Source: Flavobacterium sp. JAS (GTDB lineage: Bacteria > Bacteroidota > Bacteroidia > Flavobacteriales > Flavobacteriaceae). From it: a DNA stretch of 64,000 nucleotides. How positions within the stretch are numbered: position 1 is the first letter of the stretch; the number at the start of each line of letters is the position of its first letter. Position numbers and translations under genes: made by a program. The notes beneath the pieces were generated by a model. The model was not told the DNA's origin. It searched no databases and saw only the letters and a list, made by a program, of their open reading frames with translations. Shown one piece after another: positions 8,259-18,139 of this stretch. The DNA lies in contig NZ_JAJMOX010000016.1 of the NCBI RefSeq assembly GCF_020991455.1, forward strand, positions 1 to 64,000, read 5' to 3'.

Positions 8259-10388
8259 ATGAAAAAAATAATAATCGTAATAAGTTTTTTATTTTCCAGC
8301 ATTAGTTTTAATGCTCAAACTTATGTGAATTATGCTGAAGGAAAATCTATTGAAACTACAACTAAAAATAATAAAGATCTAGCGCTTTTGGTTGATGGTA
8401 ATCTTTCGACAGGTTCTTTGATGTTTAACCCTAAGGGTAAGCCATATGTTATTGAGTTAAATTTAACAGCTGAATTTAAAATAGGAGGGGTACATCTTTA
8501 TATGGATGATAAAGGAATCTTGCCGATTCGTAATTTTCAAATTCAATATAAAAGCGGTACAGAATGGTTCGATATTCCCGAGGCAGTTATAAAAGATAAT
8601 TTCAGCAGTGAAAAAAGCATTGTTTTTAATTATCCTATATCTATGAGTGCTATCCGTATCGTTACTTCTAACGAAAGTACTTTTGGATTACTTGAATGGC
8701 AGGTTTGGGGGACTGATGTTCCTAAAATGCCTTATCAGATTAAAAAAGAGATCTCAAAACCTTTTCTTGCAAGCAAGCATTGGATTTGTGTGAACCAAAT
8801 GGGCTATAATTTAGGTGCACCAAAAAGATTCACCGTACCAACTGCCAAAACAAATTTATTATTTTCTATCTATGAAACTAAATCAGGCAAACTTGTTTAC
8901 CAAGGAATAGTAAATAATAAGACAGGAGATTTTTCAGATTTTAACCCCAAAGAATCCACTAAGAAAGAATACTATATCGAATTAGGGGGTGATGGTTTAG
9001 GCAAGGCAAAATCTTATGCGTTTGCCATAGGAAGACATTTACTTCAAAATATGTCTTATCAACCGGCTGTTGACTTTTTTAATGATTCCAGAAGTATTAT
9101 GGGGAGTCATCCTTCGGCATATGGAGGGACCCCGTGGAGAGATGGGACTTATTATACTGATGAAGTCCCTTCAATGATTCTTATGTATCTTTCCAACCCT
9201 GTTTTTTTTGATAAGATGCCCGTTACGATGAATTGGAAAGCTGAAAAAGAAAAGGCACTTTCCAAGGACTTTACCTATATTTCTGCTTATAAAGATGATA
9301 ATCCTATGGAAAAAGTAATAGGATATTATTCAAAGTTGCCACCATTAAAAAACGCTAGTACTCCTGATATTATTCAGTGTATTCGATATGGGATAGGATG
9401 GAATTTAATTAATCCTGTAAGTGAGGATCCCTCAGGTGATCCTTTAGGTAAAGAATTGCATAGTCAAACAATTGAACAGTTTGCTTATTTTTTATATGGG
9501 TATCCTGCATACAAAAAATATATTGGAGAAGAATTTTATAAAATTGTTTTAGATTCGACTGTAAAATGGTGGTATGAATCAGGTCTGTTTAATGTGATTA
9601 CAGAAGTAGGTGATCCAAAAGGACGTCATGCGCCGGGGCATTCTATTATGCCAAATTTGATGATGTATGAAGTAGCTAAGAGAGAAAATTTAGCCAATGC
9701 GGATTATTATTTAAAAGCCGCTCAGGTACAAACCCAGTGGATGATTAAAAATGCTGATTGGAGTAACCCTGCTTTTACAAAAGGCCAGCGCATGAGTGAG
9801 CATAAAACCATAAACGGTTTAGCACACTTTTTATATCATTATCCGGAATTGGCTCCAGAGGGATTAAAACAAAAATTAGTGGATTGGGCCCAGCAGGCAG
9901 TGTTACTTTCTGATAATATGTGGGACTTTAGAAAATTTGACCAGAGTACCTGGACCCTTCCTGGTTACAATGAAGCCGGTAATGTTATCGGATTTCCTGC
10001 ATGTGCTTTATCTGTGGCGATGGTCTTAGACAATGGGGAGCTCAAGGACAGATTAGTTGAATTAGCGTATGCTCATTATGATAATTTTATGGGGAGAAAC
10101 CCACAAAACTCAAGTGCTGCAAACCATCCCCATTTAGGGTTCAAGGGACTTGATAGTGCATGGCCTTTTCCAGATAAAAGAACAGATGTTTGCGCGAGGC
10201 TTGAACTCACCCGCGGTTCATTAAGTTCCTTGCCGGGCTCGGAAATGTATCCTTTTAATCCAGTGGGGCGCCCCAGACATGGGGAAGGCTGGACAGCCTA
10301 TAATTCGTGTTGGAATTTGAGTATTGCTTATTTAAATTTTTTCGAAAATGTATCAGATCCCTCTGTTTTATCTAAAATAGATCCATAA
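8259..10388 (+). CDS. Secreted GH9-like glycosidase with F5/8-type and CelD_N Ig-like domains
   Basis: 709 residues from the chosen ATG, which opens a clean signal peptide (MKKIIIVISFLFSSISFNAQ); an earlier in-frame ATG at 8172 would place 29 hydrophilic residues before it. Domain order by eye: a discoidin-like sandwich (about 25-150, DLALLVDGNLSTGS...RIVTSNESTFGLLEWQVWG), an Ig-like domain of the cellulase N-terminal type (from HWICVNQMGYNLGAPKRF, about 170-255), then a helical catalytic region with PWRDGTYYTDEVPSM and a C-terminal NFMGRNPQNSSAANHPHLGF that resembles the GH9 signature (G-x-NP...HxR). It is probably a periplasmic or outer-membrane hydrolase of the (alpha/alpha)6 class. GH9 membership is by resemblance and the exact family could differ. 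Confidence 0.55.
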   Translation: MKKIIIVISFLFSSISFNAQTYVNYAEGKSIETTTKNNKDLALLVDGNLSTGSLMFNPKGKPYVIELNLTAEFKIGGVHLYMDDKGILPIRNFQIQYKSGTEWFDIPEAVIKDNFSSEKSIVFNYPISMSAIRIVTSNESTFGLLEWQVWGTDVPKMPYQIKKEISKPFLASKHWICVNQMGYNLGAPKRFTVPTAKTNLLFSIYETKSGKLVYQGIVNNKTGDFSDFNPKESTKKEYYIELGGDGLGKAKSYAFAIGRHLLQNMSYQPAVDFFNDSRSIMGSHPSAYGGTPWRDGTYYTDEVPSMILMYLSNPVFFDKMPVTMNWKAEKEKALSKDFTYISAYKDDNPMEKVIGYYSKLPPLKNASTPDIIQCIRYGIGWNLINPVSEDPSGDPLGKELHSQTIEQFAYFLYGYPAYKKYIGEEFYKIVLDSTVKWWYESGLFNVITEVGDPKGRHAPGHSIMPNLMMYEVAKRENLANADYYLKAAQVQTQWMIKNADWSNPAFTKGQRMSEHKTINGLAHFLYHYPELAPEGLKQKLVDWAQQAVLLSDNMWDFRKFDQSTWTLPGYNEAGNVIGFPACALSVAMVLDNGELKDRLVELAYAHYDNFMGRNPQNSSAANHPHLGFKGLDSAWPFPDKRTDVCARLELTRGSLSSLPGSEMYPFNPVGRPRHGEGWTAYNSCWNLSIAYLNFFENVSDPSVLSKIDP

Positions 10389-10632
10389 AGTAGCCAATAC
10401 GTTTTTGCTCAACTAGTAATTAGTTGTAAAAATGAATTTGGTTGTACAAGATCAAAGATGATGAGGTAGTTTCAAAAATAGGCAAAACATATAGGTACCC
10501 AAGGGAAGTTTTCTAAACATAAAACAATATTTTTAAAGTTAAGGCTTCCCAGTAAAGGTTATCAGCAAATAAATTGATTAATTAAGAAAAATTATGGTTA
10601 TACAGAACAGTTTAGGAGTTAAAATTATAACT

Positions 10633-13446
10633 ATGAAATTCATTACAGGCATTTTTTTTTCCTTATTGAGTTTATCGGCCTTCGGGCAGTTAGATCCTTC
10701 TTCAAATTATCGGGAAAAACTTTCCCTGGATAACGGATGGAGGTTTCATTTGGGAGACATACCTTTTCCGGAGGTTAAAGGCCATCAGAAAAGCTATTCA
10801 AATGCCAAAGCAGGAAAGGCGGGAGGTGCCGCGGCAACAGATTATGATGATACCGATTGGAGGACTCTTAACCTGCCTCACGACTGGGCAGTAGAAGGCT
10901 CGTTTGATTCGATAGCCAATCTTGCTCAGGGCTATCGAAAACGTGGGATCGGATGGTACCGTCGCAGTTTTAAAATAGACCCGAAAGACAAGGGTAAAAA
11001 CCTTGAACTTCAGTTTGACGGCATAGCAACTCATTGTACAGTCTGGTTTAATGGGATTGTGGTACACCGCAACTGGTCCGGATATTCTTCCTTTTATATT
11101 GATATATCGGATATGGCCAAGTATGGAGATGCCTTGAATAACATTGCAATCAGGGTGGATGCTATTGATCAGGAAGGCTGGTGGTACGAGGGCGCAGGAA
11201 TTTACCGTCACACCTGGCTTGTCAAACGCTCTCCATTGCATATTGCCACTGATGGTGTATTTGCCCATCCTGTTAAAAAAACAGCGGTAGAATGGGAAAT
11301 ACCTGTGGAGGTAACACTTGCTAATAGTGGTGAGTTGCGTTCTGATGCGCGTGTTATTTCAACTCTTTTTGACCCACATGGAAATAAGATAGTAAGTGAG
11401 CAGAGAGTCATCAATGCGGCTTCGCTAGATAAAACTATAGTTCATCTGAACCTTAAGACCAGCAATCCTAAATTATGGTCCGTGGAGCAGCCAACATTGT
11501 ATCGTGTGCAGACACTGGTGGAGCAAAACGGGCATGTAACTGATACTTTGTCCACTTCTTGTGGATTTAGAACTATACGTTTTGATGCAGATTCCGGTTT
11601 TTACCTTAATGAAAAGCCTGTTAAGCTCCAAGGGGTATGCAATCATCAGGATCATGCCGGTGTAGGAGTTGCTGTTCCTAATTCATTATGGGAGTTCCGT
11701 TTAAGGAAGCTTAAAGAAATGGGAGCAAATGCTTATCGCTGTGCCCATAATCCGCCCTCAGCGGAGTTTTTAGATGCCTGTGACAGGATGGGTATTTTGG
11801 TGATGGATGAAAATAGAAATTTCAATTCTTCACCTGAGTACATGGGGCAACTGACCTGGATGGTACGTCGTGACAGGAACCATCCCAGTATCATTTTGTG
11901 GTCTATTTTTAATGAGGAGCCCATGCAGGGAACAGAAATAGGTTATAAAATGGGACGCCGGATGAGCGCCGAAGTAAAGAGATTAGACAGCACACGACCT
12001 GTAACTGCGGCGATGAATGGAGGACTTTTTGAACCTGTTAATATCTCACAGGCCGTTGATGTGGTGGGTTTTAATTATCAGACCAATAATTACGATCGCT
12101 TTCACAAGGAGAATCCCAAAATGATGCTTACCAGTTCAGAAGATGCTTCTGCCCTTATGGTAAGGGGCAGTTACATCACAGACGCCGCAAAGCATACTTT
12201 AGATTCTTATGACACCCAAAAGCCAGTCTGGGGATCTACACACCGAAGAGCCTGGAGGGTCATAGCCGAGAGGCCTTTTATGGCAGGATGTTTTATCTGG
12301 ACCGGTTTTGATTATCATGGCGAGCCCACCCCTTATGACTGGCCTACAACAGGCTCCAGTTTTGGTATTATGGACTTATGTGGTTTTCCAAAAGCTGCTT
12401 ATTATATCCATCAGGCGCAGTGGATTAAGGATAAACCGATACTTCATTTGGTGCCGCATTGGAATTGGGAAGTAAAAGAGGGAACTCCTGTTAAAGTTAT
12501 GGCCATGAGTAATGCTGAAAAAGTAAAACTGATCCTGAACGGTAAAGTAATTGGGGAGCAAGAGGTAGATAAATATGAAATGAACAGTTGGGAAGTCCCT
12601 TATAAGCCCGGAAAATTAGAAGCTATAGGGTATGTAAAGGGAAAGGAAGTTTCCCATTTTAGTGTAGAGACTACTGGGCAGCCCGTGCAGATCAAATTAA
12701 CTGCGGATCGCAGTAAGATAAAGGGAGACGGCTGGGACGCTGTTCCTGTAAAAGTTGAAGTTTTAGACCATAAAGGACGGCCGGTACAAACGGCAAATCT
12801 GCCTATAGAATTTGAAGTGCAGGGTGAGGGTACTATTATCGGACTAGGGAACGGCGACCCTAATTCACATGAAATGGAAAAGGGCAACAAAAGGAGTTTA
12901 TTCAATGGTCTTGCCCAGGTTATTTTGCAGAGCAAAGCCGCAGGAAATGGTGAATTACTATTAAAGGCCAACTCTAAGGGCTTAAAATCAGGTATAGTTA
13001 AAATAGACATTGAACCTGTGAAAAACATACCGTCTGTTGCAGTGGAGAAACCCTCTATGGTATTGGACAAGTGGCTTCTATCGCCAATAAGTGCCGTTAA
13101 GCCGGATCCAAACATGGTACTTGCCTCCAATGACATGAACAGCTGGCAACCGGTCGGCGCGGGGAATCCACGCGTTTTTCCAAATGGAAATTTTGCGGTT
13201 TTCCGTGCCAGTTTTACGCCATATCTTGCCCAGCAGAATAACGGGGGCAGTATAATTTTAAAAAACTTAACCGGCAAAGCCGAAGTTTGGCTCGATAAAA
13301 AATTATTGGCGGTAAAAAACGGGGAAGACCTGAGTGATTTTTCAGTGCAGTTTCCCGCAGGGAAAGGAAAAAGAGAGCTGAGTATACTTATTGAAACAAG
13401 CTTTGGGAAACCTGCCGGTTTAGGAGGCTTGGTTACTATTGAATAA
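10633..13446 (+). CDS. GH2 family beta-galactosidase-type glycosidase
   Basis: 937 residues from the ATG at 10633, which starts the signal peptide MKFITGIFFSLLSLSAFGQ; the ATG 39 bases upstream would mask it. The GH2 order is visible: N-terminal jelly roll (LDNGWRFHLGD, NLPHDWAVEGSFD, GWYRRSFKI), Ig-like sandwich (about 190-320), TIM barrel with KLQGVCNHQDHAGVG and YRCAHNPPS, acid/base in SIFNEE (E428) and candidate nucleophile in MLTSSEDASALMVRG (E503), then DUF4982/invasin-like sandwich domains. A C-terminal beta-rich extension (about 780-937) may bind carbohydrate. Family members remove terminal beta-galactose (or glucuronate/mannose in other branches). It stands between the GH9-like and GH16 genes and is probably periplasmic. 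Confidence 0.85.
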   Translation: MKFITGIFFSLLSLSAFGQLDPSSNYREKLSLDNGWRFHLGDIPFPEVKGHQKSYSNAKAGKAGGAAATDYDDTDWRTLNLPHDWAVEGSFDSIANLAQGYRKRGIGWYRRSFKIDPKDKGKNLELQFDGIATHCTVWFNGIVVHRNWSGYSSFYIDISDMAKYGDALNNIAIRVDAIDQEGWWYEGAGIYRHTWLVKRSPLHIATDGVFAHPVKKTAVEWEIPVEVTLANSGELRSDARVISTLFDPHGNKIVSEQRVINAASLDKTIVHLNLKTSNPKLWSVEQPTLYRVQTLVEQNGHVTDTLSTSCGFRTIRFDADSGFYLNEKPVKLQGVCNHQDHAGVGVAVPNSLWEFRLRKLKEMGANAYRCAHNPPSAEFLDACDRMGILVMDENRNFNSSPEYMGQLTWMVRRDRNHPSIILWSIFNEEPMQGTEIGYKMGRRMSAEVKRLDSTRPVTAAMNGGLFEPVNISQAVDVVGFNYQTNNYDRFHKENPKMMLTSSEDASALMVRGSYITDAAKHTLDSYDTQKPVWGSTHRRAWRVIAERPFMAGCFIWTGFDYHGEPTPYDWPTTGSSFGIMDLCGFPKAAYYIHQAQWIKDKPILHLVPHWNWEVKEGTPVKVMAMSNAEKVKLILNGKVIGEQEVDKYEMNSWEVPYKPGKLEAIGYVKGKEVSHFSVETTGQPVQIKLTADRSKIKGDGWDAVPVKVEVLDHKGRPVQTANLPIEFEVQGEGTIIGLGNGDPNSHEMEKGNKRSLFNGLAQVILQSKAAGNGELLLKANSKGLKSGIVKIDIEPVKNIPSVAVEKPSMVLDKWLLSPISAVKPDPNMVLASNDMNSWQPVGAGNPRVFPNGNFAVFRASFTPYLAQQNNGGSIILKNLTGKAEVWLDKKLLAVKNGEDLSDFSVQFPAGKGKRELSILIETSFGKPAGLGGLVTIE

Positions 13447-13538
13447 AATATTGAACAGTTTGCTGGCAAGCCAGGGAACAGCAGCCAAAAAAATAAAATT
13501 AAACCAATGGCTTTATTAAGCCAAAAAAATATATTCTG

Positions 13539-14876
13539 ATGAAAAATATAGCAATATTAGCGGTGAGTGTTTTAACATTTTCCACAGTAAATAAAACTTA
13601 TGCCCAGCATAATTCAATTACATCTCTTGATACCCTTTCAATTGATCATACCGATAAGGCAGGTAGCTACCAGCTTATGTTTGAAGATAATTTTTCGAAA
13701 GCCGGAAAAATCAATGCTAAAGATTGGTTATACCGCAACAATGTAAAAATGGGAGGGGTGAGCTGGCCGCAGAATGTAGTGCAGGGAAAGGCTACCGACG
13801 GTAGCGGGGAAGATTGTCTGCTCATTAAATTTACTTATGATGGTTCCAAAGCTGAAGGACAGCAGTATTTAGGTGGTGGGGTAGTATCGGCCCACAATTT
13901 TGGATATGGATATTACGAGGCCAGGGTAAAGCTCTACGGTGGCAGTAAAGAATTGGCGGGTTTACATCAGTCATTTTGGTCTATGGGCCTAACTGGTACA
14001 AACGAAGCAGAAGGTAAGGGCGTAAGAGACCATTTAACTTCTACAGGGGTTATCCCAAAAGAGAACAGAGTGCTTGAAATTGATGGGTTTGAGCATAATT
14101 CATTGAATGATAAACTTGCCCAGAATTATCACATTTACACGCCTACCCATAAAAGCAAGGCCCCGGAACCGGAAAGCACCCATAGAGATTTATCAAAATG
14201 GATCACTATGGCCTACGAGTGGTTACCCGATAGAATTAATTTTTATTGTGACGGCAAATATATTTCAACAAAACATTTGGACAGTATCTGGAAGGTATAT
14301 GCTCCTCAAAATTTATGGCTTACTGCTTTACCTGTTGATGTTGCCGCGTGGGGTGGTTTGAAAAAACCAGCAGAAAACGCGGCAATGCAGGTAGATTATG
14401 TACGCTACTATGCTAAAGTTTTACCTGGTGTCAACCGTATTGGTAATGGTAGTTTTGATTATGGTAAGGCAAAGAATACTTATCCTATTGCGTGGATTGT
14501 TGATCCAAAAAAAGATAGTAATGCAGTGACTGTGGTCTCAGACAGTATTTCTTCCCAATCCGGTAAGGGTTATCTGTTTTTTAAAGCAGATAAAGCGTAT
14601 AAAGCTTCGGTAAGGCAAACAGTAGCATTTATACCTGATGGAAACTATACTTTTGGTGCATGGATTAAAAGCTCGGGTGGACAAAAAGACGCCTCTATTA
14701 TTGTAAAAACCGGAAATAAAGAGCAGGTCATTGCCCTGAGAGAAAGTGCCAACTGGGAAAAAGTTGTAATTCCTATGGTTAAGGTTGTAAATAATCAGGC
14801 GGTTATTGAGATCAGATGTACCGGTGATGCGGGGCAATGGTTAGTGGTTGATAACGTAAGTTTTACTAATTTTTAG
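13539..14876 (+). CDS. GH16 family endo-glycanase with CBM-like C-terminus (paralog A)
   Basis: 445 residues with signal peptide (MKNIAILAVSVLTFSTVNKTYAQ). GH16 catalytic motif ExDxxE appears as EIDGFEH (E180, D182, E185), with upstream GYGYYEARVKLYGG and downstream ITMAYEWLPDRINFYCDG strands typical of the clan B jelly roll. Residues about 300-445 form a CBM4/9-like sandwich (IGNGSFDYGK...GQWLVVDNVSF). GH16 enzymes cut internal beta-1,3 or beta-1,4 linkages in glucans and galactans including agars and carrageenans. Two longer paralogs in this window (36.2 and 47.6 kb) share the same GYGY, E-I-D and FRYYNK/FRYYHK blocks, so all three are related. Subfamily and linkage cannot be assigned by eye. 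It lacks the extra golvesin-like domain of the others. Confidence 0.85.
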   Translation: MKNIAILAVSVLTFSTVNKTYAQHNSITSLDTLSIDHTDKAGSYQLMFEDNFSKAGKINAKDWLYRNNVKMGGVSWPQNVVQGKATDGSGEDCLLIKFTYDGSKAEGQQYLGGGVVSAHNFGYGYYEARVKLYGGSKELAGLHQSFWSMGLTGTNEAEGKGVRDHLTSTGVIPKENRVLEIDGFEHNSLNDKLAQNYHIYTPTHKSKAPEPESTHRDLSKWITMAYEWLPDRINFYCDGKYISTKHLDSIWKVYAPQNLWLTALPVDVAAWGGLKKPAENAAMQVDYVRYYAKVLPGVNRIGNGSFDYGKAKNTYPIAWIVDPKKDSNAVTVVSDSISSQSGKGYLFFKADKAYKASVRQTVAFIPDGNYTFGAWIKSSGGQKDASIIVKTGNKEQVIALRESANWEKVVIPMVKVVNNQAVIEIRCTGDAGQWLVVDNVSFTNF

Positions 14877-15006
14877 CTTGAAGTTTAAAAATAAAAATAG
14901 CAATATGCGAAGCACCCGGTAGTTTGGTGTATTTAGAAAAAGAATCACCAATAAGATTCAAAAAAACTATCAGTTTATGTTACTTCATTAAAAAAAATAT
15001 CAATTT

Positions 15007-17316
15007 ATGCGTGTATTCAAACATTTATATTTTCTGGTTTTTATCATTATACTAGGGGGACCTGCTTTATTAAAAGGCCAGTCCGTTAAAAATACCCCTT
15101 TAACACTCTGGTACAATCAGCCCGCCAATAATTGGGGTGAGGCTTTGCCCTTAGGCAACGGGACTATCGGTGCGATGGTTTCTGGCGGGGTCCAGAGGGA
15201 ACACCTTTATCTAAATGAATCCAGTGTATGGTCTGGTGAGTATCATTTCAATGAGAATAAAGAAATGCCTGAAAAGATTAAAGAGATCAGGCAGTTATTA
15301 TTTGAAGGGAATTATAAGAAGGCCGAAGAACTGGTGGCTAAATATTGTACCACACCCAATGACCCGCGTTATGGGAGTTACCAGCCCCTGGGAGATTTAT
15401 ATTTGAATTTTAAAGATGTTGACGGGGAGGTAAAGAATTACAGAAGGACTTTAGACCTGAATAATGCCACCAGTACTGTTGAATTTACCTCAGGTAATGC
15501 CACTTTTAAAAGGGAAAGTTTTATCAGCGCCCCTGAAAATGTAATGGTGATAAAGCTAACTTGTGATAAAAAGCAAAAAATTAGCTTTGATCTGGCATTA
15601 AGCCGTGAAAAAGGTGCCACTACCACCTTTAAAGGGAAAGACGGCCTGCTTATGCAGGGAACAAATGATTTTGGCGGCTCCACTTTTAGCAGTGCCTTAA
15701 AGATTATAACCGTTAAGGGATCTATTGCTACTGTAGATGGTAAGCTCAGTGTGAGTAATGCGGATGAAGTTTTAATCCTGTTTACTGCCAGTACTGATTT
15801 CTGGGGTAAAGATCCCACCGAGCAATGTGAAAAAACTATTGCCGCGGCGGCCAAAAAAAGTTATAAGCAAATGCGAGCCGATCATATTAAGGATTACCGT
15901 TATTACTTTGATCGTGTAAGTATTGATCTTGGCTCATCTATAAATAATGCTCTTCCTATGGGCGAACGTGTTAAAAAAGCTAAGGATAGCAACGATAATG
16001 AGCTTTGCGCTTTGTTTTTTCAGTATGGAAGGTATCTATTGATTTCCAGTTCCCGTCCAGGTGGCCTGCCTGCGAATTTGCAGGGTATCTGGAACAAAGA
16101 CTTTAAGCCTGCCTGGTTTTCTGATTTCACTGTTAATATTAATTTTGAAATGAATTACTGGCCGGCAGAAGTCACTAATTTATCTGAGCTAACCCAGCCG
16201 ATGTTCAGTCAGATAGAGCGTATGTACCCGGCAGGGAAAAAGTCTGCCAGGGAACGTTATGGTATGCCTGGCTGGGAAATGTCTACCCGAAGTACCCCTT
16301 GGGGAGTCAATGAGCTTAGAGCAAGTCCGAGTTTGTTGTTTCAAGATGGTGCAGCCTGGCTATGCACGCATTTATGGGAGCATTATTTGTACACCAATGA
16401 TAAAGAATTTTTGAAAAAATATTATCCTATTATCAAAGACGCAGCGCTATTTTATGACAGTTTTCTAATTAAGGACCCAAAGAGCGGCTGGCTCGTGTCA
16501 GGGCCTTCAACATCACCCGAAAATAGGTTTAAGGGGCCTGATGGTAAAAGCTATTCAGTAGATATGGGCACTACCATGAGTACTCAAATTGTCTATGACA
16601 TATTTACTATCAGTGCCAAGGCTGCCCAGGTGCTGGATGTAGACAAGGAGTTTGCTGAAAATATCACGCAGAAACGCTCAGCGCTGGCTCCAATGCGAGT
16701 GGGGTCAAAAGGTCAACTATTAGAGTGGATGCAGGAATATGAGGAAACTGAACCACAACACAGGCATGTATCGCATTTATATGGATTATTCCCAAGCAAT
16801 CAGATTTCGCCAGCTACTACACCTGAATTATCAGAGGCTGCTAAGAAGAGCTTAACGGTTAGGGGAGATGGGGGAACAGGCTGGAGCAAAGCCTGGAAAG
16901 TTTGCTTTTGGGCGAGGTTACTTGATGGGGACCATGCCTATAAAATGCTGATGGAAACTTTTAATGAAAGTACACTCCCCAATTTATTTAATAATCATCC
17001 GCCTTTTCAAATTGATGGAAATTTGGGAAATACGGCCGGAATTGCGGAGATGCTAATGCAGAGTCAAAACGGGGAAATCGTTCTACTACCAGCATTACCC
17101 ACACAATGGAAAGCGGGAAGTATTAAAGGCCTGGTGGGCCGTGGTGGTTTTATTGTTGATCTTTCCTGGGAAAATAACAAGCTGGTAAAAGGCACTATTT
17201 TTTCTAAAAATGGTGGGGAATGCAGGGTTAGCTACAGCGGCCAAACCGTGAGGTTCAACACCGTTAAAAATCAACAATATGAGTTGGATCAAAGTTTAAT
17301 ATCTCAGATTAAATAA
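15007..17316 (+). CDS. GH95 family alpha-L-fucosidase / alpha-L-galactosidase
   Basis: 769 residues, the normal length for the family. Signal peptide ends near LLKGQ; the mature start LWYNQPANNWGEALPLGNGTIGAMV is the GH95 N-terminal signature. Catalytic region residues recognisable from bifidobacterial AfcA are N377 and N379 (NINFEMNYW), E505 (STSPENRF) and D670 (IDGNLGNTAGIAEML). Position 380 is Phe where I recall Thr in many relatives, which may affect substrate choice; that is uncertain. The family inverts and removes alpha-1,2-L-fucose or alpha-L-galactose side groups. Together with a FucP-like importer upstream it supports a glycan bearing L-fucose or L-galactose. It is the last enzyme gene of PUL 1; a hairpin follows. 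Confidence 0.9.
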   Translation: MRVFKHLYFLVFIIILGGPALLKGQSVKNTPLTLWYNQPANNWGEALPLGNGTIGAMVSGGVQREHLYLNESSVWSGEYHFNENKEMPEKIKEIRQLLFEGNYKKAEELVAKYCTTPNDPRYGSYQPLGDLYLNFKDVDGEVKNYRRTLDLNNATSTVEFTSGNATFKRESFISAPENVMVIKLTCDKKQKISFDLALSREKGATTTFKGKDGLLMQGTNDFGGSTFSSALKIITVKGSIATVDGKLSVSNADEVLILFTASTDFWGKDPTEQCEKTIAAAAKKSYKQMRADHIKDYRYYFDRVSIDLGSSINNALPMGERVKKAKDSNDNELCALFFQYGRYLLISSSRPGGLPANLQGIWNKDFKPAWFSDFTVNINFEMNYWPAEVTNLSELTQPMFSQIERMYPAGKKSARERYGMPGWEMSTRSTPWGVNELRASPSLLFQDGAAWLCTHLWEHYLYTNDKEFLKKYYPIIKDAALFYDSFLIKDPKSGWLVSGPSTSPENRFKGPDGKSYSVDMGTTMSTQIVYDIFTISAKAAQVLDVDKEFAENITQKRSALAPMRVGSKGQLLEWMQEYEETEPQHRHVSHLYGLFPSNQISPATTPELSEAAKKSLTVRGDGGTGWSKAWKVCFWARLLDGDHAYKMLMETFNESTLPNLFNNHPPFQIDGNLGNTAGIAEMLMQSQNGEIVLLPALPTQWKAGSIKGLVGRGGFIVDLSWENNKLVKGTIFSKNGGECRVSYSGQTVRFNTVKNQQYELDQSLISQIK

Positions 17317-17408
17317 GACCGGACCCAATTAATTATGAGTATGGCAGGGCCTGTTTATGTGACAAATGATTTCCTGTTATGGAAAGCTTTAAAGGGGACT
17401 GAGGGAAT

Positions 17409-17451
17409 AATTCTGCTTTTAAAGTTTTTTTTAATCTTTAAAAGCGGAATT
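17409..17451 (+). terminator. Terminator-like hairpin after GH95
   Basis: A 16-bp stem (AATTCTGCTTTTAAAG / CTTTAAAAGCGGAATT, one G-U pair) with a loop made mostly of T. It separates the enzyme operon from the regulator gene. Confidence 0.6.
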
Positions 17452-17551
17452 AATTTACAGCAATAAACCAATTACAAGGATGCAGCTTTAATCTTCCCCA
17501 GTTTTTGTTTGCATAATATACCTTACCTGAATCTTATTTAAATTAATATTT

Positions 17552-18139
17552 ATGATTTATTACAAGTTACAAATTAGCCTTGTACTGATTTTTATCATTT
17601 TAATAGTGGTTTCTTATTTGTTAAACAATAGTAACAAGCGTGGTAAAGAAATGCTGATTATAAAAGAAGAGGACTTTGAAGCCTTAGAGAAACAGAAAAA
17701 AACAGAAAGGGCGAAATTTGAAAATGATATTGAGCAGAAAGAAAACCAGCTACGGATTATTATGCTACAAGTACTCAAAAAAAATGAATTGTTAAACGAA
17801 ATTAAAGCAAAAATTGAAGAAAAGGACCCTTTGTCCAACCAGCAATTATTAAAAATGTTGAATCAACATTTTGAACAAAATAAGAGATGTAGTGATTTTG
17901 ATCTTTGCTACGAGAGCATTAATAAAAATTTTTACATGCGAATAAAAGAAAACTATTCAGAAATTAATTCTAATGACTTAAAAATTTGCGCTCTTATAAA
18001 ACTTAATATGTCAATCAAAGAAATGTCCTCTATCCTGAATATTTCTCCTGATAGTGTAAAAACGGCACGTTACCGTTTACGTAAAAAACTACAGCTCACC
18101 ACTGAGCAAAACCTCAGTGATTTTATTCTTTCCATTTAA
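17552..18139 (+). CDS. Membrane-anchored LuxR-type HTH regulator without sensor domain
   Basis: 195 residues: an N-terminal membrane helix (LQISLVLIFIILIVVSYLL), a charged coiled coil (about 35-90, EDFEALEKQKKTERAKFE...), and a C-terminal helix-turn-helix (about 135-190; LKICALIKLNMSIKEMSSILNISPDSVKTARYRLRKKL). This is the tail half of a Bacteroidota family in which TPR or Y_Y_Y propeller sensors precede the same coil and HTH. Here no sensor is present, so either it is a short form that relies on a partner, or it lost its sensor. It directly follows PUL 1 on the same strand and is a candidate regulator of it. The HTH assignment is secure, the target is inferred. Confidence 0.75.
   Translation: MIYYKLQISLVLIFIILIVVSYLLNNSNKRGKEMLIIKEEDFEALEKQKKTERAKFENDIEQKENQLRIIMLQVLKKNELLNEIKAKIEEKDPLSNQQLLKMLNQHFEQNKRCSDFDLCYESINKNFYMRIKENYSEINSNDLKICALIKLNMSIKEMSSILNISPDSVKTARYRLRKKLQLTTEQNLSDFILSI

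Noticed and set aside
12600-13469. Long antisense open frame (289 codons) opposite the GH2 gene
   Set aside because: The plus strand encodes a complete GH2 enzyme with catalytic residues; the antisense frame has no recognisable domain, start context or promoter.
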